Shown here: in pieces, positions 48,752 through 58,876 of the stretch
Position numbering within the stretch: the stretch's first letter is position 1
Layout: every line of letters starts with the position of its first letter
Assembly: GCA_014825775.1 (NCBI GenBank)
Contig: MVAQ01000118.1
Span: forward strand, 1 to 62,396
Reading direction: 5' to 3'
DNA length: 62,396 bases
From: Krasilnikovozyma curviuscula
Lineage: Eukaryota > Basidiomycota > Tremellomycetes > Cystofilobasidiales > Mrakiaceae
Position numbers and translations under genes: made by a program
Notes under the pieces: model-generated
Databases searched by the model: none
What the model was told of the DNA's origin: nothing
The model's input: the letters and a program-made list of their open reading frames with translations, nothing else

Positions 48752-49585
48752 ATGGGTCGAGTACGAAGGAAACGTGTTCACAAAGCCCAGAGAGACGTCC
48801 ACAGAGCTGCACGAACAAGAGTACGTCTCCTCTCTCCTCCCCCTGAATGGTTATCGAATATTCGTGGCTGAAATAAAATCTGCACTTACCGCTCTGGCGA
48901 AATAAAACTCATAGGTCAGAGGAAGAGACTTGGACCTGATTCAGAAGCATGATTTGACGGAGGAAGGTAGGAAGCTGTTAGAAGCTCAGCCAATTGATGA
49001 GGAGAAGCCTGGACTAGGTCAGCATGTGAGTGATAAATCCTCACTGGATTGGAGTGACTCGCCACTCTAGGTCTGTTATCGGAGGGGTTCATTCTATATC
49101 ATGATGCTAATGTTTGCTCATCTATCTTATAGTACTGTGTTGAATGTGCTAGGTAAGAAGTTCTTCTTGTGTTTGCTCGTGGGATTGATGTTTGGGTGTG
49201 GCAAAGCAGCGGTCGACCTCCTCTCATGAAGAGTGTTCCATTCTTGGGACAGGATCAAAACTTATATTTCTTCGATCAGGATAATTCGCTGAACCGCCAT
49301 TTTGGTTTCGTTATAGGTACATGGAAACCGACCTCGCCCTGAAGACCCACTGGCGCTCCAAAGTGCACAAGTACGTCCCCCTTTCTTTCTTCCTTCTTCA
49401 GACCTCAATCATGCTTCTAATTCGCTGCTTCCTGTTGTAACGTTAGGCGTCGGTTAAAAGAACTGAAAGAACCAGCTTACACACTTGAAGAATCCCAGAT
49501 CGCAGGTGGCCAGAGTGGGGTGGACAACCGCCAACGAGGGGTTGAAGATATTGTTCCCAAAGGTGTTCAGGCTATGGAGGAGTAG
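48752..49585 (+). CDS. BUD20: Bud20/ZNF593-like C2H2 protein, 60S ribosome biogenesis
   Basis: Shuttling factor that joins pre-60S particles and helps their nuclear export. Five exons: MGRVRRKRVHKAQRDVHRAA (Arg/Lys-rich, nucleolar-type) ending at a gtacgt donor; VRGRDLDLIQKHDL to GLGQH; YCVECAR; YMETDLALKTHWRSKVHK; and RRLKELKEPAYTLEES to AMEE. The single finger is C-x2-C-x12-H-x5-H (CVECARYMETDLALKTHWRSKVH in pieces), the U1-like spacing typical of the family, followed by KRRLKEL. It is split across exons 3 to 5. The tail contains DIVPKGVQAMEE. Length about 130 residues, as in family members. Confidence 0.92.
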
Positions 49586-50514
49586 GAAGACCCTTTTGCC
49601 CTGTTCTTGAGCTTCGTTAGTGTTGGATTGCCATTTCGCCTTGCGCTATCTTCCTCTTTCTTCAGTTTTATCTCTTTCACTTCTGTCCTTTTGCCGTACT
49701 TTCTGTAATGTTATCCGGGTACCTTGTATTTCATATCAAAGACCATGAAAACAGAAATCTGAATTTCTGTCACCGACGATCTTTGAGCGCACCAGGACAG
49801 CAGGGCCGCCGACCTGTTTGTTGCTTTTTTTTGCTGCCTGCTAGCCAACTTGGACTCGTCATTTTAAAGGCGGGCCTACTCCATATCTCACATCAGCTAG
49901 GCAAAAGAAGACTACAGCTGAAGGGCTGTGAGAAGTAATAGCAGCAACAGACTAGTAATCGAGGGGTGCAGTACGGTGTTTTGTGTCGTGTTTCGTTGGC
50001 GAAACAGGTCAGTCCTCTTTTCCTACAGATCTTTGTGCTGCTCATAGGAGAGCTTTAGTTGCCATGGCTACTGCACTGGGTTCAATTGGAAGGTTCAGTT
50101 GAAGGGGATACCTTTGTACTTTCGTCACAGGAAGAACGGGGGGGAATCAGCTCCTTCCAGAAAAAAAGGCAGCAAGGCTTCAGAAGGAATTTTCCTTTAC
50201 GTTGTGAAGTCGCTTGAACAGATGGGCTGCCCTGGCATTGTACCAGGGCAGCGGGGGGTGGGATACAGCCGGGTATATTTCAGAGGGGTGGAAACGTAGG
50301 GCGACCCTGTCGCCTGCCTTGGGATTGGAGGGGGAAAAAAGCCACTCGTGTTGTCGATGCTTCGTAGTCACCTCGCCTCTTTCGCCCAGTGTACTGACTT
50401 ATTATCATCTCCTTGTTCTCTAATGAAGGACTGTATCTTTGCTTGGACTTGATTGCAGGGAGAACACATCACCCCTTCGTGCTTTCTACCACCTCCGTCC
50501 TCTCCTCTTTCACG
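49586..50514. other. Leader and promoter region of the ZDS gene
   Basis: About 0.9 kb. No gene seen. It contains a strong perfect inverted repeat at 50226-50252 that would form a hairpin. Further upstream nothing was recognised. Confidence 0.55.
50226..50252. repeat. Perfect 10-bp inverted repeat (hairpin)
   Basis: GCTGCCCTGG and its exact reverse complement CCAGGGCAGC are separated by 7 nt (CATTGTA). It lies about 260 bp before the ZDS start codon, so it may sit in the 5' leader RNA or act as a palindromic protein site. Confidence 0.9.
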
Positions 50515-53500
50515 ATGCAGTCGCCAACGTCACCCAAACGGTTCAACCTGCCTGGTAGTGCACCTTCGACAGGTGAAGATCTTGAACGAGAGATCTCCTC
50601 TCTGAGATCATTTCGACGTCGGTCAGGCTCAGTTGGAGGGGCATCTGAAGGTGGCCTCACCACACCAGACTTGGACCTTCCGTCGATGAGCGTCCATGGC
50701 CAGCAGCTTGAGCTCGCAGATGGCATGGTGTCCTCCTCACTCTCGGCATCCTCCTCAACTTCTTCAACTTTAATATCAGGTAATGGCACTGATCTCGATG
50801 TTGTGCTCGGGCGACCGCGAAGGCTACGGCCAGCTGGAGCTCGTTCTTCGACGAAGTCTTCGACAGCATCTTCCAGCTCCCAGGACGACGACCAAGACGA
50901 CGAAGATACTTCCCACTTATTTTGGGTTCCAGCAAACTTGCATCCAGAGCTCGCTCCAGGCGAATTCAGGGCTTTCTTAAAGGAACACGCTCATGCTCAT
51001 GCCCAGCAACCTGAAGGAGGTATCGGTTTAATGGGCGAAGACGACTCCATATCACTCCATGGTTCTCTTGGTGGTAAAGGCACAGGAGCACAACCATTAT
51101 CCCGTGTACCCTCCAGCGGTCTCAATCGAAAGCGGTCCATGCTCTCGCGACAATACCAACCTCGAGCCAACGACGGCGTAGAGAACGAGCCACCACTGCC
51201 AGAGACTAGGCTAAACAGACGAGGCTCGTCGAGAAGCAACAACCGTCTAAGCATCTACTCTAGTCCACTTGGTGATGAAGGAGACAGCCCGAGTTTGGTC
51301 GATTTGCAGATGTTGGAAGAGCTGGCAGACGAGGCTGCGAAAAGTGACGATCCGAGCGCTCTCAGAAGTCTGTTGAGGAGAAGTTGGAGTGTTAATGGTG
51401 GTCCAGCTAGTATGTGTGATTTTTCACTGGGTTTTAAGTTTTAATACTAACATCTGTCTGCTTTTCACCTCCAACTTACCCGAATCCGTTTTCCCTCTCG
51501 CCACCGTTTCAAACAACTCAACCACTTTTCAGATTCTATGAATGCTATCGACGGAGTGGCGGAAGATTCTCTAGAAGAAAATGCTCCCATTCTTCCCAGT
51601 AAACCGCTTATTCGAAGGACGGCACGAACAAAGATTCGTAAAGCTGGAATGGAAGGGAATGCTCACCGATTCGGTCCCTCCAAACGGAGTCCACACGACA
51701 AACCGTCCCTAGTAATCTCTACTGATCCATCGACTCTGGAAGGAGAAGACGAAGCAGCTCACTATAGACCAGAGTCACCAACTGAGTCTGCTGAAGATGG
51801 TTCAACCGAGTCCAGCGACATTGTTGGTTCTTACTCGACATCATCTGCAGGTCACGACACCGACTCTACAGCACCATCATCTTATTCCAACCATCAACAG
51901 CTGAGTGAGTTTGGTGTGGATAAGGATCAACATCCACATGATTCCATCTATGCTCCGCGACGACCACTATCACCTCCACAAACCTCCGAAACAACGATTC
52001 GCAAAGTGAGGACACCTTCACCTGATTCCGAACCAGAGCATGACGAGCCCATTCAGTCACCAACGACACCAACGGGCCCTTCGACACCCCAGCGACCGCC
52101 TCTCGTCTCATCTTCATCCACTGTCAGTCTACCAGCTGAATCGACGAAACAGCAAATCCCTGCTATCCAGCGCTCGCCTACTGCAGAAAGTCTATCGAGT
52201 TTCAATGCAAAGGAGAAGGAGAAGAAGAGTGGGTTCTTTTCCAAGAACAAGTCGAAGAAGGAGCTGGAGAAGGAAAAAGAAAAAGAGAAGGAGAAAGCAA
52301 AGGTACATTAAGGAATTTTTCGACCCCCTCGTGACGTCTAGATTACTAATTGGTCTATTTTCTGTAGAGCAAGGGTGGATTTGGTGGTCTGTTTGGTAAA
52401 AAGAAACACGACGAGCCTCCATCACCAGTCAACGCTCGAGAAGGTGCAGCAGCAGCAGCAGCTCTTCTTGGTACAGCCAAATCAGCAAAGCCTGGAGGAG
52501 CTACATCGCCTTCTAGAACAACATCTCCAGGTCCTCACACCGCCAATAACTTCTCTCGGTACCCAATCCACGTCGAGCGTGCTGTATACCGGCTGAGTCA
52601 CATCAAACTCGCTAACCCTAGAAGGCCACTCTACGAACAGGTTTTGATCTCAAATCTCATGTTTTGGTATCTGAGCATCATCAATAAGAAACCCGAGGTG
52701 AAGGATGCGGAGGAGGCGGCTGAGAAGGACAAGGAGAAGGCATTGAGTTCTGAAGCAGAGATCGCTGCCGCCGAGAAGGCTAAAGCAAAGACTGGTAAGG
52801 GAACTCCCAACAGATCAACTGCTGAAGGCTCTACTGGTTCATTCCCAATCATTAACGGTCATCCTCGACACGTGCCGTTCACTCCTCGCCAATCATCCTC
52901 CATCCCAACCAGCAACAAGCGAGCCAGTCTCACGAAGCCTGATCCTAGAAATGGCGGACGAGCCCCAGGAAGAAGTGCAGAGAATGCCATTCGTGCTCCT
53001 CAGTATGGAATTCAGCAGTCTCAGATCGACAAGGAGTATGCACCTCAGCGACCAGGGGTGGGTCCACCACAGCAACAACACATGCGACCGCCACCTCCCA
53101 ATCAACAGCATCATCTTCGTGGTTCCCCGTCCCCACCTCCACCTGGCATGATGGTTCGACCAAACAACCCTGGCTCTCCACCACCTCATCCATCTCAAAA
53201 TGGCGCCCAACCAGTGTCGCTATACGGTGGCATTCCCGTTGGATCAGATCTCCCTCGTGGCCCCCCTCCCCCTTTCCAAGCTCGACCTGACTCTCAATCT
53301 CGAGAGCACAGTCAGAGTCCTCCACCGCCGCGCCCAGATTCCAGATCAGGAGTCAGTGGTGGTCCTCCTCCAATGTACCCACAGCAACCGCAACAACCGG
53401 GCGGGCCAAATCAACTTCAGAGAGAACCACCGCAACGTCGTCCATCAGGCGATCCAAGCACTCCTCCTCCGATGATTGCCCGTCCACCTGGACCAGGAGG

Positions 53501-54217
53501 TCCAACGAATGGTCTTCCTCAAAACTACCGACCACCTTCTCCAAATAACAACCCCGGCGGCGGTCCGCAACCTGGCCAAGTGTTTACTCATCCTTCTAGT
53601 GGGCCTATTCCTGGCCAAGTCTTCCGCCCTCCCCCTTCTTCTGGTGGTCCAAGGCCAGGTGAAGTCTTCAATCCTAATGCTGGACCTCCTCAGATCGGAC
53701 AGGTGTTCAACCATGTGAGTTAGGCTGTTTTCTTCTTATCGTTTTATCTTACTAACCCCCTCCCTCCCAATGTAAGCCTAACTATCGACCAACACCTATG
53801 AGACCAGGACCGCCAGGTCAACCTCAGATGCAACCACGGCCGATGTCTCTGGTGCCCGGTCAACCGATGCCTCAACAGGGACGACCGTTACCTCAGCAGC
53901 AAGGTCGCCCGCCTATACCAATGCAACAAAGGCCCCCACCTGGTCCAGGTCAACAGCCGCCATTTGATCCAAGATACGGTGGTGTCCCTCAGCAACGTCC
54001 TCCTTACAACCCCAACGGTCCATCACCTCCCCGCCCTAATTATCCGATGAATGGGCCTCCCCCCAACAATATGATGTACCCTGGTCGACCTGCACCTCCT
54101 CAGGGTTATGCTACTCGTCCTCCTCCTCCAATACCTGGTCAAGGTTACCCTCAACAACAGGGATATCCAGGTCCGCTACCGCCTCAACAACAACACCAAA
54201 ATAGACCAACACGTTAA
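50515..54217 (+). CDS. ZDS1: Zds1-like protein with Zds_C domain and Pro/Gln-rich tail
   Basis: Zds proteins regulate PP2A-Cdc55, with effects on mitotic entry, Cdc14 release, polarity and silencing in yeast. Start at 50515 (MQSPTSPKRFNLPGS). A conserved N-terminal motif FWVPANLHPELAPGEFRAF lies near residue 140, followed by Ser/Pro/Glu-rich disorder and a Lys/Glu-rich charged helix (KEKEKEKEKAK). The C-terminal Zds domain reads RYPIHVERAVYRLSHIKLA then NPRRPLYEQVLISNLMFWYL, a good match to Zds_C. In most family members the protein ends soon after; here about 500 residues of Pro/Gln/Gly-rich sequence follow, including repeated P-G-Q-V-F motifs (53571-53714), up to PQQQHQNRPTR. Introns are at about 51410, 52300 and 53715. 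The tail is either a true extension or an adjacent gene read through an intron; frames join cleanly. Confidence 0.88.
53571..53714 (+). repeat. Four P-G-Q-V-F-type repeats in the Zds tail
   Basis: PGQVFTH, PGQVFRP, PGEVFNP and IGQVFNH occur at irregular spacing of 12-18 residues, separated by Pro/Ser/Gly linkers, like short linear motifs for multivalent binding. DNA differs between copies, so they are not a recent slippage product. Confidence 0.8.
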
Positions 54218-54847
54218 AAAGAAGGAGACGAAAGACACTCGAACCATCTATAGTCGTAGTTTTCCTAAAGAATCAAGGTTTGGGGACACTTCAAAACATT
54301 GTGATATTCTGTTCTTGCTCCTCTTTCAAAACCTTTTATTCGCATCCCGGCCATTTCTCGCTTCTTTTTTTTTACACATCGCATTTGTAGTTTACTGCCT
54401 TCAAAACTCCCATCATCGTACGGACCATGACTCCACCTTGCACGACTGCTACTTTTTCTTCATACGCGACTTCTCTTATAACGCCCTGAGTGATCTGCAT
54501 GTGTCTCCCTTTGTCTCATTGAGTAACCTTGAAGAATCCTGGGTGGTACATCCTCGACAATCCTCGAAACGGGTTTTTGAAGTTCTCTTTCTATTTTAGA
54601 ACACCGTCCCATCGCAAAGGCAGGGAGTTGGGGCACTGCACTTTGTCTCAACATGCTGAAAGCGAGGAGAGCGAACGCAGCATGGACCGAAGGCCTCATA
54701 CTTGTCGACCGTCCACCAGATTAGTGTGAGGGGTTGGCAACTTATAAATAAAGCAAAAACACCGCGGTATCTGATTCGTTCCATCTGATAAGTTCTGAAC
54801 TACCACCCAGAAAAGTATCATTTGTCGCCTACCTCTAAGTTGTCGCG
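54218..54847. other. Intergenic with TATA box of the MFS gene
   Basis: About 630 bp. A TATA box (tataaata, 54743-54750) lies 98 bp before the start codon at 54848. No gene seen. Confidence 0.6.
54743..54750 (+). promoter_or_regulatory. TATA box of the MFSD1-like transporter gene
   Basis: tataaata 98 bp before the ATG at 54848, the same spacing seen at the small secreted and Cys-rich genes. Confidence 0.55.
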
Positions 54848-57354
54848 ATGTCCCACGTGGCCGCTGTGGCCCCCGTCGCTGTTCCTTCATCCTCAAATGG
54901 TTTAACAGATAGAGCGCTTCACCAGGGCGATGATGAGAGTGCAAAAGGGAAAGATGGGCTCGAGAAGAAACAGATCATCAAAATTTCCTCGAAAACACAA
55001 ATATTCGCTCTGACAGCAGTTCTGATGCTTTCACGTACGTCTCCCGCACTTTTGGATACGATCAATATAGCTTCGTTGACTGTTTTGGTGTGTTTTGAAA
55101 TTTTTCCTTGTTGATGTGCAACTAACGCCGCTTTTCGCTGTTGGGTCCGAATCACCTAAAAGTTGGTCAGGAGTGGGTACTTTCTTCCTTGAGTCCATTG
55201 AAAAGTACAATAGTCAATCACCTCAAGATCAACAACGCGCAGGTGAGTTCTGTCTGGGGGTGTGCGTGTGGGTGCAGTTTCAATTCTTTAAAGCCTTTTC
55301 GACCTCTTTGCTTGGCTTTGCTACACCATGATTCAGTTCGGTCTTGTAAGCTAGCTCCTGTGGTGTTTAGTATGCGTGGTTTGTTCTAATGATCCTAGTC
55401 ATATATCTAGATTGCGTCTTCAACTTCACTTGGTGAGATGAAAAACTTCCCCAGCTGCATGTACTCTGTCTGCGCTCTCACCAGCCGACTGACTCTTCCT
55501 CACAAATGTAGTCAACACTATTGTTCCCATTTTAGGAGGAGTTACCATTGATTGGTATGGACCGGAGTGGATATCAGTCGTTGCTTCTTGTGAGTTGTTG
55601 TTATTGTAACGCGATCTCGCGATCTCCACAGCCTGGCCAGGTCCAACGGATTTTCTTTTTTTTTTGGCGCTAGCTTTCATTTTCCTTGGCTCCATTATTT
55701 GTGGTATAGGGGCATCTATATCCTCTTTTTCTGCTCTTGTCGCTGGTCAAGTGATTGGCGGTATTGGGACCAATGTCCTTACGACGTGTCAGATTAAGCT
55801 GTAAGTCTTCAAATGAAGCGGAATTGTCGCATCTGCTTCACTTTGGTTTGTTTCCTCTAGTTTCACCGTTTGGTTCTTTGGCTCAAACCTTTCCCTTGTG
55901 TATGGTCTGAACATTGGCTGGGGAAAGCTAGCTAACAGTAGGTTTCTATCCAAATCTCTGTTTTATTTTTGTCCTTGACAATTGCGTCGCGTCGACCGGT
56001 CTAGCTGTCGCAAAAGCTACTTCGATCCCAATCGCTCACAACACTGGATGGTGGGGTTGGTCGATGTGGATTCCTGTAGTCATGACAGGTGCTACCCTCG
56101 TTGTCAACATTGGCTTTGTGTGGTTCTACTTCGCACTTCCACCTGAGCGTCGACCAGTCTCCGCGAAGATCCAGAAGCGGAAGGGATTGGTCTCTCACAA
56201 ATGGATGAAGGAAGTTATCGTCAGAGTTCTGGGAGGTCTTAATGAGCTACCAGCCAGCTTTGTAAGAGTAACTTTTTTCAACCAAGGCGTAGGTTCCCAT
56301 CTCACCATTTCAACTTCTTCCTAGTGGATCATCATGTCTAGCCAAGTGATGCAACAAGGAGTGATTGCAACTTACATTTCAAACAATGCAGATATCATCA
56401 GTTCAACTCGAGGATCTTCAGCGGTGAGTTGGTTTGAGTCAATATTTCCGTACGCCCTTGCTAATGCGATCGCTGCTACAGGAAACCGCTGGATGGGTTA
56501 CAGCAGCAGGTGGTGCACCTGCCATTATTCTGGCACCTCTTCTGGGATACTTCTTTGATCAGTGAGTGTAAAAAAGAGGAAGAAAGATCAAAGTTGCCTG
56601 ATTGTCGACTCAATGGTTTCGTAGATGGGGACAGAGATGTATTGTAATTTCGGTGACAGCTCTGATTTATATCCTAGTTTTTTCTTTGATCGGTCTTACT
56701 AAAGTTAATTCTTTGGTACCGTGAGTGGCCAGATTTCTATCTCAAAGAGGTAACTTTCAACTGAAGCGTTATGTGTGTTTACATTTGCAGACAATTTGTC
56801 AATTCGGTCGCGTACTCAGCAGACGTCCTTCCATTCGATTCTATCATCCCAATCCTACTCAATGGAAAGCAAGAGCACTTAGGACTAGCATTCGGTGTGA
56901 TGAGTTCCCTCACAGCTACTGGAAAAGTAATTTCCGATGTGTCGTCTGGTGTGCTCCAGGATCAAGCGAAGACCACAGCTAGCAGGTACGCCAGATTCAA
57001 CGTCGTTGGTATTTCGAGACGATCATGTCTTATTATTCTATCATTCGCAGGTACACCAGTAGTGTCTATCTTTGGATTGCTTTCAAAGTCTTGCAGTTTT
57101 TTTTGGGCATCAGCTTCGACCTCATGGATCGCTTTTCACTGGGTAAAGTTCTAGTTCTATCCGAGCAGGACTACCTCACTAAAAAGATAAAGGGAGATGA
57201 GGAGAAACTCCAGTTAAGACTAGAACAGTCTTCAGATTTGCTCCCATATCTTATGAAACCTCAAAAGGTGTGGACTGCAGTAGGCGTCGGAGTTTGGTGC
57301 GCTTCAGTCATCGTATCATGGGTCATCTACCTACGCCACTCTCAAGGTTCATAA
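54848..57354 (+). CDS. MFS transporter, MFSD1-like
   Basis: Many short exons (an exon of only nine bases coding FGL is inferred near 55340). N-terminal ~60 residues are soluble. Helices: TQIFALTAVLMLSRTSPALL; FGLIASSTSLVNTIVPILGG with VTIDWYG; VVASSFIFLGSIICGIGAS; FSALVAGQVIGGIGTNVLTT; FTVWFFGSNLSLVYGLNIGW; WWGWSMWIPVVMTGATLVV; later LGLAFGVMSSLTATGKVIS; and TAVGVGVWCASVIVSWVIYL at the end. The second-half motif APLLGYFFDQWGQRCIVISV matches the usual MFS loop. Order, the SLVNT signature and the EHLGLAFG block resemble MFSD1, a lysosomal dipeptide transporter in animals. For the fungal protein a vacuolar site and substrate are inference. Only the exon joins around 55100-55430 are uncertain. 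Confidence 0.82.
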
Positions 57355-57510
57355 CTTCTCATTAATGTTTTTTTTATTTCTGTATTCTTTCCATGGCCAC
57401 AACTGAAAGAGCAATGATCAAGTCGGTTTGAAGCCTAGCGTCAAAAACGATTGCATCTGCACCTATTTACCTTTGGCCGATCTAGAAGTACAATGAAAAG
57501 AGTTTCGATC

Positions 57511-57960
57511 TCAGGCACAAGCCCAGTAACAGTCTAGGGACTCACAACTGGCTAAGCGACTTATGGCTCGGAGACGCAGTTCCATTTCCTCCTGGGACAA
57601 CCTGAAATTGATGTTTTCGATGATTTCTTTCAAGTTTTCAAGCCTCGTAGATTCAGCAATAGGAGCCCCTACATTAGGTAAACCCAGACTCCAGGCAACA
57701 GCGATAGTGCACATGTTGACACTGTGCTTACTGGCCAAACTCTCGACACGATTGAAGATTTCTACAGATGAAGGAGGAAGGTTACCATATCGTCCTTTGT
57801 ATGAGCTGAAATTTGTTCTCAAAATAGATAAGAAGGTCGTATAACATGGTCAAGCAGGTATGAGATAATTGCTTGCAGATTGTCTCGGTCCTTGTTGTGG
57901 TAGTTCCCGTGGGTCAACAGACGACTCCTCTTGCCGATGGGGTACCTTCCAATCATATGA
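57511..57960 (-). pseudogene. Aldo-keto reductase remnant, 3' part
   Basis: Minus strand. One frame (from 57822, no ATG) reads TNFSSYKGRYGNLPPSSVEI, FNRVESLASKHSVNMCTIAV, AWSLGLPNVGAPIAESTRLE, NLKEIIENINFRLSQEEMEL: the C-terminal third of an AKR, in the order NADPH-binding A-W-x-L, P-I-(A/G)-x-S/T-R and the last helix. A second frame just upstream (MIGRYPIGKRSRLLTHGNYH) resembles the preceding S-P-I-G-x-G-x-L-T-G stretch but is in another frame and ends in a stop. The upstream barrel is missing and the tail is off-consensus. A gene with hidden introns is less likely because the frame above holds a stop and no good splice pair was found. Confidence 0.6.
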
Positions 57961-58876
57961 GAAAATAATCAAAGAATTGACAAGATTTAGGGCTGAGTGA
58001 CGGTGAAGACTGCAAATTAAAAGTGTCCCCTGGGCCAGGAATTGCAGTCAGCCCCCAGCAAGGCTGTACTGGAAATCATTTCCCTCTCTTGTTCACGATA
58101 AAGAGCACAGTATAGTTCTGCGTTGAGATGAACGGTGTGAGTCTGTTTTAGATCGCATTATTTTGCGTAGCAGCAAACTCATAAGCATCCCAACAGGAGA
58201 ACATGCCGATGTAGCAAAGTCGACCGCTTTGAACAACTCAATCAACCAAACTTGTTGTATTTAAAAGGGGAAACCCGCATCTTCACCCTGCCGTTTGATG
58301 GTGTTGTGCAACTTCGACTATGGAAACCATCTCTTGCTGGAAAGTGTCCATGTATCATAAGAGCGCACGATTGGGCAGTAACCCTTTAATCTTCTCATCA
58401 AGACATCTATGTATCATATTGAAGAGTGTTTGGGGGTCTTGGAGGGGCAGTTCAAAGTAGAAATACGAGCTGAAGACTGTCGAAGGGTTCGCAGAATGAT
58501 TTAATGAGCCTCCAAAACAGCCCTTTTTTCCCCAGAGTTTTGAATAGACACGTATCTGGATCCTCACTGCGCAATGCTTCTCTTGATATTTTTCTTGATA
58601 TGTGCACTTGATGTCTTGATACGAGAAATCTGAGAAATCTTCATGGTGCTTGTCGATGGCTGGACAACGCGTGCCCTCCGCGCTGCTTGGACCTCCTGAC
58701 ACTCCGCCCCTTTATGCGATTTTTGTTTCGGGGTGAGTCGCAGCTGGCTGGCTTCTCTTGGTTCTTCAACCAGCGACAGCTTCACCAAAAGATTGGGATA
58801 TTCAGATAGGTCTCTGATAGATAATCGTACCTCAAGGCATTGGAATCCCTTTCGTGGATAGCAACATCAAGGGAAA
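57961..58876. other. Intergenic, no gene seen
   Basis: About 0.9 kb. A 115-codon frame on the minus strand (58355-58702) has no family resemblance and no protein-like profile. Holds the promoter of the SUN gene. Confidence 0.5.

Noticed and set aside
58355..58702. 115-codon minus-strand open frame
   Set aside because: No family resemblance, no splice partners, and a composition close to random translation.
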